Shown: positions 44,129 to 54,948, counted from the stretch's first letter. The stretch: 64,000 nucleotides of DNA from an uncultured Bacteroides sp. (GCA_949294185.1 CASFGA010000007.1:210346-274345); one strand, 5' to 3'. Numbers and translations: made by a program. The notes: generated by a model not told the origin, from the letters alone.

Positions 44129-45325
44129 TCAGAACACAGGAAGTGTATATACCAGTCCGAGCGAAATACGCTGACGGCTATAGCTTTCAGCACCCCAAGT
44201 TCGCCCCAGCTGCGTAAAGTGAATGTTCTTATACAGCAAATGGAAATAAACCAACAGCTCTCTGTTTTCTATCGGATAATATTCGGCACACAGTTGGGCG
44301 TTCCAAACGCGGCGATAATTACCGGACGCAAATTCCCCGCCCGCCTTATAGACATTTCCTATCTCATAAACCCCCTTCACGTAAAGATTCAAATGAGGGG
44401 TCACACGATAGTCAAGATTTCCGATCACTGTGAAATAATCCACATTCTGCATCGTCACCGCCCCCTCGCCACGGTTGACAGTGAGACTGCTGAGCAAGCC
44501 TTTCGAGTCAAGTCCCTCACGCGAATACATAAAATCTATATACCCCAGAAAAGGTTTCTTGTCCCAAACATTGCCACAGGTGAAATAAAAAATATTCTTT
44601 CCCTTGGCCAACTGCCCATACGACAAGGAATAACGCAGCTGCATTGCCCGCTCGACAAAATATCCGTCCCAATTAAAAGTCGCCATTACCGGTATCTTTG
44701 AAGTCTCTATACCCTCAGGCAGTCCGTATAAGAACTGTTCATCGGGAGATCCGCTACGGTTATTCGTCAGCTGAAAATTCAGTGTCTGGTCAGGATTCAA
44801 GGCATAAGCGATGTTCAGTCCGGCCTGATAACACGGCGTCATCTCATTGAAATCCGAATAATGACGCACCTTGATGGCATTTACCCAGTTCTCATAGCCA
44901 CTGAACTGGACGGCCTGCTTCCCTGCCGTCAGCTTCACACGGTCATTGAGCTGCCATCCCACCAACGCCAGCTCTATAGAACCAGACAGGTTGTCCAAAG
45001 GTATATTGGGCGTGGTATACTGATTCAGCGACTGACGATAATGATAGGAAAACTTTTTTGAAAAGGCTCCCAATATTTCCAGACGGACACGGTTGACTTT
45101 AAACGCAGCCTCATCCAGTTCTCCATCTGTAAACAGCGCGTCGGCCGAGGAACTGAACTGAATATTCATATTCGCCCAATCCACTCTGCGCTTTCCCTTC
45201 GAAAGCCTCTCCAACAAGCTCTGCTCTTCCGAAGAAATCAACGCCTCGCTTTGAGCCGACACCACACACCATCCTCCCGAAAGCAGCAACCATGCCGCAA
45301 GCATCTTCCACACAAACTTCCTCAT
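44129..45325 (-). CDS. porin O/P-like outer-membrane beta-barrel protein
   Basis: This 398-residue protein starts MRKFVWKMLAAWLLLSGG with a signal peptide cut near VSAQS. The rest alternates aromatic and polar residues as in a porin. VRLEILGAFSKKFSYHYRQSL, then VKLTAGKQAVQFSGYENWV, resemble the phosphate-selective porin O/P superfamily, and the protein ends in LGLVYTLPVF with a C-terminal Phe, the expected barrel-assembly signal. The substrate cannot be inferred. The start follows the signal peptide; 17 codons upstream are in frame but lack a signal character. No operon partner is adjacent. Confidence 0.83.
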   Translation of the reverse strand: MRKFVWKMLAAWLLLSGGWCVVSAQSEALISSEEQSLLERLSKGKRRVDWANMNIQFSSSADALFTDGELDEAAFKVNRVRLEILGAFSKKFSYHYRQSLNQYTTPNIPLDNLSGSIELALVGWQLNDRVKLTAGKQAVQFSGYENWVNAIKVRHYSDFNEMTPCYQAGLNIAYALNPDQTLNFQLTNNRSGSPDEQFLYGLPEGIETSKIPVMATFNWDGYFVERAMQLRYSLSYGQLAKGKNIFYFTCGNVWDKKPFLGYIDFMYSREGLDSKGLLSSLTVNRGEGAVTMQNVDYFTVIGNLDYRVTPHLNLYVKGVYEIGNVYKAGGEFASGNYRRVWNAQLCAEYYPIENRELLVYFHLLYKNIHFTQLGRTWGAESYSRQRISLGLVYTLPVF

Positions 45326-45553
45326 CGCCACTATATTTAACGAATACAAACCAACTTTCCCGACAGGCCTCCACACAAGCCGGGCTTACTCTCATCACCT
45401 CTGCCAAGCCTTACAACAGAAAGACTCCCATGGCCTGCCGCCCACTTCTCAACACAAAGAGCCGTATCTCCTCCTTCAACAACGAACGAACCACCCGACA
45501 AGAAAATTTTTCCACCTCGGGCCAAACATTTTATTGTGCGCATCATAGATATT

Positions 45554-46486
45554 TTAGTTAGGTATAATCAAAGTCAAAGCCTCCTGAGCAATTGTTATGT
45601 CGATAGGGAAATGGCGGTCGAGCCACAGGCGGCCGTCCAGGCTTACCTCCGCATTTTGCGCGCGGAGCACCTTCACCCGGCGGGTGCGATAAGGCTTCAC
45701 TATCTTATGATTCAGCAAACGGCCTTGTTGCAGCATCCAAAGCCCCGATATCAACTCACGAAGTTCGGGACGATAAACGACCGAAACATCCAGCCACCCG
45801 TTATAAGGCACAGCACTGGGGGTCAAACCATAACCCCGGGCACTCCCGACGGCCACAGCCATTATGCGCCCCCGTATATGCTCATCGTTCACCTTCAAAT
45901 GCATGCGGTAAAGCTTGCGCTCAAACGCCACCAGAAAAAGAGACGACAGGTATGAAACCAAAGGTATCCCCCAGAAACGGCGCGTTTCGTTCGTTATGCG
46001 TACAATACGAGCCCCCAAACCCATATAGACGGCATTCAGAAAATAACGTGTCTTGTGGGCCTCACCATCGTAATAACAGAATACTCCCACATCTATCTTA
46101 CGCAAACGACGATTGATCAACACATCTACCGCCCTCCGGTAATCATTTGAGTCCAATCCCCAATATTTGGCAAAATCATTTCCGATGCCATTTGGAATAA
46201 TGCCGAAAGCTATTTCATTCTTATTTTCCACATCAGAATACATTATACCATTAATGGCATCATTTATTGCCCCATCTCCACCTACCACGACGATAGTCCG
46301 ATAGCCGTTATTGGCCAACGTACGCGCCAAACGCTCTACTGAGCCAAATCCTTCGGACTGGACATAATCAAACTTCACATTCCGAAACTCCATATAGTCA
46401 CGGATTTCCGTCCACCGTTTCTGAGCTTTTCGACTACCGGCCTTCGGATTATAAATTATCCCCCATCTGTTCGGTTCTACCGCCAT
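45554..46486 (-). CDS. diacylglycerol/lipid kinase family protein (DagK/YegS-like)
   Basis: This 310-residue cytoplasmic protein has the DAGK catalytic domain: WGIIYNPKAGSRKAQKRW at the N-terminus and VVVGGDGAINDAINGI (GGDG motif with the N-x-x-x-N-G pattern), then IPNGIGNDFAKYWGL. The C-terminal beta-sandwich domain runs from about 140. Members phosphorylate diacylglycerol, sphingoid bases or other lipids. In sphingolipid-making Bacteroidales a ceramide or sphingosine substrate is possible, but this is speculative. It lies 8 bases after the miaA stop and is likely cotranscribed with it. Confidence 0.92.
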   Translation of the reverse strand: MAVEPNRWGIIYNPKAGSRKAQKRWTEIRDYMEFRNVKFDYVQSEGFGSVERLARTLANNGYRTIVVVGGDGAINDAINGIMYSDVENKNEIAFGIIPNGIGNDFAKYWGLDSNDYRRAVDVLINRRLRKIDVGVFCYYDGEAHKTRYFLNAVYMGLGARIVRITNETRRFWGIPLVSYLSSLFLVAFERKLYRMHLKVNDEHIRGRIMAVAVGSARGYGLTPSAVPYNGWLDVSVVYRPELRELISGLWMLQQGRLLNHKIVKPYRTRRVKVLRAQNAEVSLDGRLWLDRHFPIDITIAQEALTLIIPN

Positions 46487-46494
46487 ATCGTTTT

Positions 46495-47409
46495 TCAGTT
46501 TTGAATTAATCCCATTATCTCATTGACCTTCACATCCATCGGCAAAGCTGCATCTATCCAATGAATGCTGAAGCCTCTCCGCTCCATGCCACGAAACCAA
46601 GTCATCTGTCGCTTGGCAAACTGATGAATGGCAGTCTCCAATCCCCGAAACATCTCATCATAACTTAGCTGCCCAATCACGTAAAGCGTAAGAAACTTGT
46701 ATTCCAAGCCGTAATATATCAAGTCTTCCGGCGGTATGCCCTCATCAAGCAAACGGCGAACCTCATCCACCATCCCTTTCTCCAAGCGTTCCTTCAAGCG
46801 GCAAGAAATCTTCGCACGCCGCAACTCCCTGTCTATGTCTATCCCGACAATCAAACTGTTGATTGAAGGAAAGGAACGGGCTTCCGCATCTTGAGTAAGA
46901 TAATATTCTTCTATCTCTATCGCCCGGACAGCACGTTTAGCCGTATCCACATCCGTCGAATTATGCAATTTCTTATAGGTAGCAAGTATTGCCGTAAGCT
47001 CTGCCAACGACTTGCCTGCCAATTTCGCACGCAATTCCGGATTCTCAGGAACGGGCAGCAACCTGTATCCTTTCAACACAGACTCCAGATACATGCCTGT
47101 CCCTCCACAGAGAATCGGCAGCAGCCCCCTTTTCCGCATATCCTGATACGCCTGCAAAAAGTCCCGCTGATACTCGAATACATTATATTTATATCCGGGC
47201 TCTACAATATCTATCAAATGAAACGGAACATGATACCCTTCCACCTGATAGTCATCCAAGTCTTTCCCCGTCCCTAAATCCATCCGACGATACACCTGGC
47301 GACTGTCTCCGCTGATAATCTCGGTCTTTAAACACGCAGCTAAAGCCGCAGCCAAAGAAGTTTTCCCCGAAGCGGTCGGTCCAAGTATTGTTATCATGTC
47401 ATACTTCAT
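46495..47409 (-). CDS. miaA: tRNA dimethylallyltransferase
   Basis: MiaA adds dimethylallyl to A37 of tRNAs reading codons that start with U. The 304-residue protein has the P-loop ILGPTASGKTSLAAALA, the pattern EIISGDSRQVYRRMDLGTGK that binds the catalytic Asp and substrate, the PILCGGTGMYLESVLKG loop, and the tRNA-binding insertion up to the zinc-less C-terminal WFRGMERRGFSIHWID. Three in-frame starts exist (47415, 47409, 47397); I chose MKYDMITILGP. A -7 element lies at 47434-47441. The lipid kinase gene follows 8 bases after it. Confidence 0.97.
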   Translation of the reverse strand: MKYDMITILGPTASGKTSLAAALAACLKTEIISGDSRQVYRRMDLGTGKDLDDYQVEGYHVPFHLIDIVEPGYKYNVFEYQRDFLQAYQDMRKRGLLPILCGGTGMYLESVLKGYRLLPVPENPELRAKLAGKSLAELTAILATYKKLHNSTDVDTAKRAVRAIEIEEYYLTQDAEARSFPSINSLIVGIDIDRELRRAKISCRLKERLEKGMVDEVRRLLDEGIPPEDLIYYGLEYKFLTLYVIGQLSYDEMFRGLETAIHQFAKRQMTWFRGMERRGFSIHWIDAALPMDVKVNEIMGLIQN

Positions 47410-47433
47410 AAGCATATCTCAATGTTCCGCTGA

Positions 47434-47441
47434 CAAAGATA
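47434..47441 (-). promoter_or_regulatory. miaA: -7 element of miaA
   Basis: The minus strand reads TATCTTTG, 24 bases upstream of the chosen miaA start. Confidence 0.6.
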
Positions 47442-47491
47442 GTTTTTTCTGCACAAAACATACCTTTTTGCGCAGAAAACTTTCTTTTACA

Positions 47492-47527
47492 TACAAAAAG
47501 AGCCGCCCGAAACCAATCGGACGGCTC
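47492..47527 (-). terminator. gap: intrinsic terminator of gap
   Basis: GAGCCG and CGGCTC pair at 47500-47527, with CCGA/TCGG inside past one C/A mismatch. On the minus strand CTTTTTGTA follows. Confidence 0.85.
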
Positions 47528-47550
47528 AAACCTTATATTCTTTAAACTGA

Positions 47551-48573
<1,023 letters not shown>

Positions 48574-48654
48574 TTAAAGGTTTTATAATATATTTATAAA
48601 CACTCACGCACATCTTTCAGGAGTTTCATCTCCCTTTCTTATCAATTTGCGTTG

Positions 48655-48662
48655 CAAAAATA
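48655..48662 (-). promoter_or_regulatory. gap: -7 element of gap
   Basis: The minus strand reads TATTTTTG, 93 bases upstream of the gap ATG, which would leave a fairly long leader. Confidence 0.5.
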
Positions 48663-48728
48663 AGGATTTCTTTTTAAAATCAGGCAGGAAGTGAGATAAT
48701 TTTTCTAAAAAACATCCTCTTCCTTCAA

Positions 48729-50261
48729 TCACAACGGCATATTGCCATGTTTCTTCGGAGGATTGCTCTGACTCTTGTTTTGTGTCATTTCCAATGCCTG
48801 AATCAATTTATAACGCGTATCCTTTGGAAGGATAATTTCATCGATATAACCCTGCTCTGCCGCACGATAAGGATTTGAGAATTTTTCCTTATAATCTTCC
48901 ACTGCCTTCTTCTTCTCCTCTTCACTGGCCTTACGATACAAGATATTGACCGCACCGTCGGCTCCCATCACAGCTATCTCCGCAGTGGGATAAGAAAAGT
49001 TCACATCAGACCCGATAGGTTTGCTGTTCATTACGATGTAGGCTCCACCATACGCCTTGCGGGTAATAACTGTAATCTTAGGAACTGTTGCTTCCGCATA
49101 AGCATATACAATCTTTGCTCCATGACGGATTATGCCGTTATGCTCTTGCGTACATCCAGGAAGAAAACCCGGAACATCCTCAAACGTAATGATAGGAATA
49201 TTAAAACAGTCGCAGAAACGGATGAAACGGGAAGCCTTATCAGAAGCATCTATATCAAGCACTCCCGCCAAATAAGCAGGCTGGTTAGCCACAATTCCAA
49301 CCGAGCGCCCTCCCATACGGGCGAAACCTATCACTATATTCTTTGCAAAGTGAGGCATCACTTCAAAGAAATAATGATCATCAACTACCGGTTCGATGAT
49401 ATTCTTAATATCATACGGCATATTGGGATCGTCCGGAATCACGCTCATCAAAGACTCCTCCGCACGACGAATATCGTCCGTACAAGACTGCATCGGAGCG
49501 TCTTCCATGTTGTTTGAAGGCAAGAAGCTCAACAATTCCCGAATGCTCATCAACGTTTCTTCTTCCGTATCACACAAGAAATGAGTAACGCCACTCTTGC
49601 TGCTATGCGTATATGCACCACCCAGTTCTTCCTTGTCTACTTCTTCGTGGGTAACGGCCTTCACCACATCCGGCCCTGTAATAAACATGTGACTCTTTTC
49701 CTTTACCATGAAAATGAAGTCGGTCAACGCCGGAGAATAACAAGCCCCACCCGCACAAGGCCCTAATATGGCAGATATTTGAGGAATCACTCCCGAAGCA
49801 ATCGTATTCTGATAAAAAATAGACGCATAACCAGAAATGCTGCCCACTCCTTCCTGGATGCGTGCTCCACCTGAATCATTCAGGGCAATGACAGGAGCTC
49901 CGTTCTTCAGAGCCAGTTCTTGTATCTTTACGATCTTCTTCGCACCTGTGGTACTCAATGTCCCTCCAAAAACAGTAAAGTCATAAGCATAGACATAGAC
50001 CAAGCGTCCGTCTATTTTTCCATAGCCACAAACAATGCCGTCTCCCGGAATATGTTTCTTGTCCATTCCAAAATCCGCGCAATGATGAATGACAAACTTG
50101 TCTATCTCGTTAAAAGTACCTTTATCCAATAGCATATCGATGCGTTCACGCGCCGTCATGTGTCCGTTGGCATGCTGCTTTTCCACACGCTCAACACCGC
50201 CTCCCAACGAAGCCTGCTTATCCAGTTCTTCGAACTTCTTATATTGTTCTTCTGCTGTCAT
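48729..50261 (-). CDS. acyl-CoA carboxylase beta subunit (propionyl-/methylmalonyl-CoA type)
   Basis: This 510-residue carboxyltransferase moves CO2 between biotin and an acyl-CoA. The N- and C-terminal crotonase-like halves are present: GDGIVCGYGKIDGRLVYVYA, then NDSGGARIQEGVGSISGYA in the first, and ITFEDVPGFLPGCTQEHNG with AYGGAYIVMNSKPIGSDV in the second. The family covers propionyl-CoA carboxylase and methylmalonyl-CoA decarboxylase beta/alpha chains. Bacteroides uses this chemistry when making propionate from succinate. It is the third gene of the operon, one base after the biotin carrier gene. Substrate choice is inferred from family and organism, not proven. Confidence 0.93.
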   Translation of the reverse strand: MTAEEQYKKFEELDKQASLGGGVERVEKQHANGHMTARERIDMLLDKGTFNEIDKFVIHHCADFGMDKKHIPGDGIVCGYGKIDGRLVYVYAYDFTVFGGTLSTTGAKKIVKIQELALKNGAPVIALNDSGGARIQEGVGSISGYASIFYQNTIASGVIPQISAILGPCAGGACYSPALTDFIFMVKEKSHMFITGPDVVKAVTHEEVDKEELGGAYTHSSKSGVTHFLCDTEEETLMSIRELLSFLPSNNMEDAPMQSCTDDIRRAEESLMSVIPDDPNMPYDIKNIIEPVVDDHYFFEVMPHFAKNIVIGFARMGGRSVGIVANQPAYLAGVLDIDASDKASRFIRFCDCFNIPIITFEDVPGFLPGCTQEHNGIIRHGAKIVYAYAEATVPKITVITRKAYGGAYIVMNSKPIGSDVNFSYPTAEIAVMGADGAVNILYRKASEEEKKKAVEDYKEKFSNPYRAAEQGYIDEIILPKDTRYKLIQALEMTQNKSQSNPPKKHGNMPL

Positions 50262-50262
50262 A

Positions 50263-50784
50263 TCAATCTTTTTCGTTATTAATTACATCCAATGTCATAA
50301 TTACCTGATTACTGTTTACCGAATCACCTTCATTCACCAGAATCTCCTTTACGACACATTCACTGTTCACCTTATAATTGCTCTGCATCTTCATGGCCTC
50401 GATAACGGCAACTATATCTCCCGCCTCCAAGCGGTCGCCTACCTTTACCGGAATCTTGACTACTTTTCCCGGCATCGGAGACACAATCTTGTCTTCCTGC
50501 CTTTCATCGCCACCTTTACGCATACGCAAATACTTCGCCTGAGAGTCAATAATATCAACATTATAAGACTGGTAATGCGCATTCACCGTATAACTTTTTC
50601 CGCCCTCCTTACGGATCAGTTCGGCGTTATACGACTTTCCATTGTGCAGGATAGAGCAACTTCCGTTTTCAGCCATTACAATATCTACATTATAAGGAAC
50701 TCCGTCGATTGTCAGCTCTACCTTGTTTCCTTCCTTGCTGACCAAAGTCACATCGGCAACTCTGTCACCTATATGTATCTCCAT
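50263..50784 (-). CDS. biotin carboxyl carrier protein
   Basis: This 173-residue protein has an N-terminal part of unknown fold (about 1-95). The C-terminal biotinyl domain starts at DKIVSPMPGKVVKIPVKVGD and carries the biotin attachment site EAMKMQSN, with the modified Lys between two Met residues. The carrier links the carboxylase and carboxyltransferase subunits encoded on either side (gaps of 12 bases and 1 base). The PMPG and EAMKM motifs are those of pyruvate/propionyl-type carriers. Confidence 0.95.
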   Translation of the reverse strand: MEIHIGDRVADVTLVSKEGNKVELTIDGVPYNVDIVMAENGSCSILHNGKSYNAELIRKEGGKSYTVNAHYQSYNVDIIDSQAKYLRMRKGGDERQEDKIVSPMPGKVVKIPVKVGDRLEAGDIVAVIEAMKMQSNYKVNSECVVKEILVNEGDSVNSNQVIMTLDVINNEKD

Positions 50785-50796
50785 AATATACGTCTT

Positions 50797-52308
50797 TTAA
50801 ATCCTCAATACACCTTTTTTCAATCCAAATTCACGCCAACGACTAATAGGACGGTTGTCTGAAGAGCCTGAATTGTTTTCTTCCAGATTCATCAGATAAT
50901 CAATATAAGCCGCTATCATCGCTATATTTTCCGTGTCTTCTTCCTTCTTGCCCGCCCAACGGCGCAACATGTCCTGATGTTTCGGGATGAAGAGCGTGTT
51001 ATAATGACCTTCCACAAAATCCGGAACATTCATGATATGGCGCAAATAAGCAATATTGGTCTTCAATCCGGTTATCTTGTATTCATACAAGACACGGCGC
51101 ATACGCTCAATGGCAAACTGGCGGGTAGTGGCCCAGACAATCAGCTTGCCGATCATCGGATCATAGTAAATGGGTATCTCATAGCTTTCATACACATAGC
51201 TGTCGATGCGGACACCTATGCCGTTCGGCTCTATCAGCTGGCGGATAATCCCGGGAGAAGGCATAAAGTTGTTTTCAGTATCTTCAGCACAGATTCGACA
51301 TTCAATGGCATGGCCCCGCTGAATCAAATCTTCTTGCTTGAAGTGCAAAGGCTCGCCGTTTGCCACACGAAGCTGCTCTTTTACCAGGTCAACGCCCACC
51401 ACTTCTTCCGTAATCGGATGCTCCACCTGAAGGCGTGTATTCATTTCAAGGAAATAGAAATTACGGTGTTTGTCCACCAGAAATTCAATCGTACCGGCAC
51501 CTTTGTAGTTTACAGCCTTAGCCGCCGCAACGGCTGCCTCTCCCATCTTCTTCCGCAACTCGGGAGTAACGAAGGGAGAAGGTGTCTCTTCCACGATTTT
51601 CTGGTTACGGCGCTGGATGGAGCACTCGCGCTCAAACAGATGAACAGCATTCCCGTAATTGTCGCCCAATATCTGAAATTCGATATGATGAGGTTCTTCC
51701 ACAAATTTCTCCAGATAAACCGTATCGTCTCCAAACGATGACATGGATTCAGAGCGGGCGGTATTATAGGCTTCCTCCACTTCATCTTCACTATGAATCA
51801 AGCGCATTCCCTTTCCTCCACCGCCCATAGAGGCTTTCAGCATTACGGGATAGCCGATGCGGTTACAGATTTCTTTTGCCTCTTCCACACTCTGCAAAGG
51901 CTGCTCTGTCCCCGGAACCACCGGAACGCCTGCCGCAATCATGTGCTTGCGTGCCGAAATCTTGTCGCCCATCGCGTCCATTGTCTCAGGATCAGGGCCG
52001 ATAAAAATAATTCCCTCCTCGCGACACCGGCGGGCGAAATCTGAATTTTCAGACAGAAAGCCGTATCCCGGATGAATGGCATCCGCGCCATGACGTTTGG
52101 CCGCCATAATAATCTTGTCAATATTCAGGTAACTCTCACGAGAAGCAGCCGGACCTATCAGACAGGCTTCGTCTGCATAAAGGACGTGGCGCGCCGTTCT
52201 GTCGGCTTCAGAAAAGACTGCAACTGTGCGAATGCCCATCTCACGGCAAGAACGCATCACACGTACAGCTATTTCACCACGGTTAGCGATCAATACTTTG
52301 TGTATCAT
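50797..52308 (-). CDS. accC: biotin carboxylase subunit
   Basis: This 503-residue ATP-grasp enzyme charges biotin with CO2. It shows KVLIANRGEIAVRVMRSCRE at the start, HPGYGFLSENSDFARRC, the glycine-rich ATP loop KASMGGGGKGMRLIHS, the magnesium and biotin sites in LEMNTRLQVEHPITEEVVG, and a C-terminal biotin carboxylase domain. The tail past about 450 (DYLMNLEENNSGSSDNRP) is longer than in E. coli AccC. It is the first gene of the three-gene carboxylase operon, with a -7 element at 52391-52398. The name follows the family; in this operon it probably serves the propionyl-type carboxylase. Confidence 0.94.
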   Translation of the reverse strand: MIHKVLIANRGEIAVRVMRSCREMGIRTVAVFSEADRTARHVLYADEACLIGPAASRESYLNIDKIIMAAKRHGADAIHPGYGFLSENSDFARRCREEGIIFIGPDPETMDAMGDKISARKHMIAAGVPVVPGTEQPLQSVEEAKEICNRIGYPVMLKASMGGGGKGMRLIHSEDEVEEAYNTARSESMSSFGDDTVYLEKFVEEPHHIEFQILGDNYGNAVHLFERECSIQRRNQKIVEETPSPFVTPELRKKMGEAAVAAAKAVNYKGAGTIEFLVDKHRNFYFLEMNTRLQVEHPITEEVVGVDLVKEQLRVANGEPLHFKQEDLIQRGHAIECRICAEDTENNFMPSPGIIRQLIEPNGIGVRIDSYVYESYEIPIYYDPMIGKLIVWATTRQFAIERMRRVLYEYKITGLKTNIAYLRHIMNVPDFVEGHYNTLFIPKHQDMLRRWAGKKEEDTENIAMIAAYIDYLMNLEENNSGSSDNRPISRWREFGLKKGVLRI

Positions 52309-52390
52309 GCTTCAGAATTTAATTATAATCTCTTTTTTACGTTTTCGGAGAAGCCTCGCTTCACTTCGGCACAACAATCCAAAAACTGTG

Positions 52391-52398
52391 CAAAAGTA
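52391..52398 (-). promoter_or_regulatory. accC: -7 element of the carboxylase operon
   Basis: The minus strand reads TACTTTTG, 82 bases upstream of the accC ATG. Confidence 0.55.
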
Positions 52399-52656
52399 GA
52401 AAAAAAAGAGATACCAATCTCATGAATGTATCTATTTTTTAATGTTTCATCCGCAATCCGTCTTAAAATCATGTTCTTATCTGCAAGGAAAGCAAAGAAG
52501 AAACGGATTCCGGCCTTGTCTTTCTGGCATTTCCCTATTGCAGAAAAGACATTCCACCTGCATAAAATTTCTTTATCAACAGAACCGGAAATCTGGCGGA
52601 CAAGCTCCATACCGGAAAAAATCCGTCACCCGCCCCCGTTTGATTTCAAAAAACAT

Positions 52657-52664
52657 TATCTTTA
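52657..52664 (+). promoter_or_regulatory. ung: -7 element of ung
   Basis: TATCTTTA, one base off the consensus, 25 bases upstream of the ung ATG at 52690. Confidence 0.5.
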
Positions 52665-52689
52665 CGCAGCAAAACAAACCATTGAATCT

Positions 52690-53352
52690 ATGAATGTACA
52701 AATAGAAGAAAGCTGGAAAAAAATTCTTGCGCCTGAATTTGAAAAAGACTATTTCATCAAATTGACAGATTTCGTCCGTCAAGAATATCATACGACCACA
52801 GTCTATCCTCCCGGACGACTTATCTTCAATGCATTTAACCTTTGTCCTTACAACAAAGTGAAGGTAGTGATTATCGGACAAGACCCCTATCACGGCCCGG
52901 GACAAGCGCACGGACTTTGTTTTTCGGTAAATGACGGCGTTCCTTTCCCCCCTTCTCTACAAAATATATTCAAGGAAATACACGACGACCTTGGCATTCC
53001 AATGCCTGCGACGGGCAATCTCACCCGTTGGGCGGAACAAGGCGTATTGCTGCTTAATGCCACCCTTACCGTCCGCGCACACCAGGCAGGCTCGCACCAG
53101 CATAAGGGATGGGAAGAATTTACCGATGCCGCAATCCGCGCCTTAGCCGAACAACGCGAACATCTGGTATTTATCTTATGGGGTTCGTATGCGCAAAAGA
53201 AAGGTGCATTTATCGACCGGAACAAGCATCTGGTACTTGCTTCCGTACATCCATCTCCTCTTTCGGCATACAACGGATTCTTCGGAAACAAGCATTTCAG
53301 CCGTGCAAACGCCTACTTGACCGAGCATGGAGAAACTCCCATCAACTGGTAA
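52690..53352 (+). CDS. ung: uracil-DNA glycosylase
   Basis: Ung removes uracil from DNA. The 220-residue family 1 enzyme has the water-activating loop [21 protein letters not shown] with its Asp, [17 protein letters not shown], and the minor-groove loop HPSPLSA with the catalytic His. I chose the start at [13 protein letters not shown], which matches the family N-terminus. The frame stays open 88 codons further upstream, but the sequence there is not Ung-like and includes the promoter. It converges on the inositol-phosphate synthase gene over a shared terminator. Confidence 0.98.
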   Translation: MNVQIEESWKKILAPEFEKDYFIKLTDFVRQEYHTTTVYPPGRLIFNAFNLCPYNKVKVVIIGQDPYHGPGQAHGLCFSVNDGVPFPPSLQNIFKEIHDDLGIPMPATGNLTRWAEQGVLLLNATLTVRAHQAGSHQHKGWEEFTDAAIRALAEQREHLVFILWGSYAQKKGAFIDRNKHLVLASVHPSPLSAYNGFFGNKHFSRANAYLTEHGETPINW

Positions 53353-53370
53353 CAACACATTTATATATAT

Positions 53371-53412
53371 AGAAAAGCCGTCGCCTTTGTCAAAGCGACG
53401 GCTTTTCTATAT
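53371..53412. terminator. bidirectional terminator between ung and ino1
   Basis: AGAAAAGCCGTCGC and its exact complement form a 14-bp stem (53371-53384 with 53395-53408) over a 10-base loop that can pair further. The A/T-rich ends of the stem provide a U tract in both directions. Confidence 0.93.
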
Positions 53413-53431
53413 TCTACCTATTTTTTACCGA

Positions 53432-54739
53432 TCAGTCGATTTCTTCATCAGCCTCATAACCTCCCATTTCACGGAGAGCATTCTTCAGCATCACGTATTG
53501 CTGGAACAGATGATTAACCGGAATCTCGTCCTGCGTATAGTCATGCATCGGGCTCTTCAGGAAGAAGCTCAGGAAACGCTGTATGCCAAAGCGTCCGGCA
53601 CGGGCAGCCAAATCACTCAGCAACACCAGATCCAAGCACAACGGCGCGGCCAGAATAGAGTCACGGCAAAGGAAATTAATCTTTATCTGCATCGGATAAC
53701 CCATCCATCCGAATATATCAATGTTATCCCATCCTTCTTTGTTGTCGTTGCGAGGAGGATAATAATTGATGCGCACCTTATGATAATAGTCTGTATACAG
53801 ATCCGGCTGATTTTCCGGTACAAGTATAGACTCCAGTGTAGACAGCTTGCTGACTTCTTTGGTATGGAAGTTTGCAGGTTCGTCCAATACCAATCCGTCA
53901 CGATTACCGAGGATATTGGTAGAGAACCATCCGGACAAGCCAAGACAACGAGTGCCTATAATCGGAGCGAAACCTGACTTAACCAATGTCTGCCCTGTCT
54001 TGAAATCCTTTCCTGCTATCGGCATCTTGGTCTTTTCTGCCATCTCCCACATAGCCGGGATATCTACCGTCGTATTCGGAGCACCCATGATAAAGGGAGC
54101 GCCTTCGGCCAAAGCAGCGTAAGCATAGCACATAGAAGGAGCGACATGCTCACGGTCGTCATTCTTCATCGCCTGCTCCAGAGCAGCCAGTGTGCCATGA
54201 ACTTCCTCGCATACCGGTACATAAATTTCAGTAGAAGCAGCCCACAACACAACAATACGGCTGCAACCGTTGGCCTCCTTAAAGCTACGGATGTCTTCAC
54301 GCAGTTGTTCCACCATCTCCCAACGGGTTGCACAATCCTTTACGTTATTGCCGTCCAAACGTTTGGCATAGTTATGGTCAAAAGCAGCCTTCATCGGAAC
54401 AATCTTCTCCAGTTCGTCTTTCACCGGATTGATATCCTTTTCCTTCAGCACCTCACAGTTTATGGCAGATTCATAAGCATTCGCCGGATATACATCCCAC
54501 GCTCCAAAAACGATATCACTCAGTTGTGCCATCGGAACGATCTCGCCATAATGCAGATACTTCTTATCAGCCCCACGTCCTACACGGATCTTATCATACT
54601 GAGTCATTGACCCAACCGGTTTAGCCAGACCTTTCCGCACCATTAATACTCCAGTCATAAACGTCGTGGCTACAGCGCCTAAACCAACACACAATACCCC
54701 CAACTTTCCGTCTGCGGGCTTTACATTCATGTCTTTCAT
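53432..54739 (-). CDS. ino1: myo-inositol-1-phosphate synthase
   Basis: The enzyme makes inositol-1-phosphate from glucose-6-phosphate, using bound NAD. The 435-residue protein has the Rossmann start LGVLCVGLGAVATTFMTGVL, FGAWDVYPANAYESA, and the catalytic region of the family, KDFKTGQTLVKSGFAPII with the conserved Lys, and LGLSGWFSTNILGNRDGLVL. In Bacteroides this activity feeds inositol phospholipids and inositol sphingolipids. Lipid-head-group genes are not next to it here, but a PfkB sugar kinase gene is divergent on the right. An alternative start lies 3 codons in (MNVKPADG). The -7 element is at 54800-54807. Confidence 0.95.
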   Translation of the reverse strand: MKDMNVKPADGKLGVLCVGLGAVATTFMTGVLMVRKGLAKPVGSMTQYDKIRVGRGADKKYLHYGEIVPMAQLSDIVFGAWDVYPANAYESAINCEVLKEKDINPVKDELEKIVPMKAAFDHNYAKRLDGNNVKDCATRWEMVEQLREDIRSFKEANGCSRIVVLWAASTEIYVPVCEEVHGTLAALEQAMKNDDREHVAPSMCYAYAALAEGAPFIMGAPNTTVDIPAMWEMAEKTKMPIAGKDFKTGQTLVKSGFAPIIGTRCLGLSGWFSTNILGNRDGLVLDEPANFHTKEVSKLSTLESILVPENQPDLYTDYYHKVRINYYPPRNDNKEGWDNIDIFGWMGYPMQIKINFLCRDSILAAPLCLDLVLLSDLAARAGRFGIQRFLSFFLKSPMHDYTQDEIPVNHLFQQYVMLKNALREMGGYEADEEID

Positions 54740-54799
54740 TTCTAAATTCCTTTTTCCTTATATTAAACACTTTTGTTTCCGAGACAAAACAAAACGCCT

Positions 54800-54807
54800 C
54801 AAAGTTA
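54800..54807 (-). promoter_or_regulatory. ino1: -7 element of ino1
   Basis: The minus strand reads TAACTTTG, 60 bases upstream of the ino1 ATG. Confidence 0.5.
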
Positions 54808-54940
54808 AAGCTTTTGTTTCATTAAACCACCTTTCTCCCTTATTTTTTATTCGCAGAACAGTAAATATATACTATAATTTCAGAAAAAAGGAACATTCGT
54901 TTAATTTTCAGGAAAGAGAAAAGATAAGAAAAATATTGTG

Positions 54941-54948
54941 TATCTTTG
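54941..54948 (+). promoter_or_regulatory. -7 element of the PfkB kinase gene
   Basis: TATCTTTG followed by C, 27 bases upstream of the ATG at 54976. Confidence 0.65.

Larger units (their letters stand above)
52309..52689. other. divergent intergenic region of 381 bases
   Basis: This lies between accC (leftward) and ung (rightward). It holds the accC -7 element and the ung -7 element. The frame of ung stays open back to 52426, but that part has no Ung-like sequence. No RNA gene or repeat stands out; a short inverted repeat (GAAGC/GCTTC) lies in the accC leader near 52345-52362. Confidence 0.6.

Noticed and set aside
52426..52689. A longer N-terminus for ung
   Set aside because: The extra 88 codons are not Ung-like, and a -7 element lies inside them at 52657-52664.
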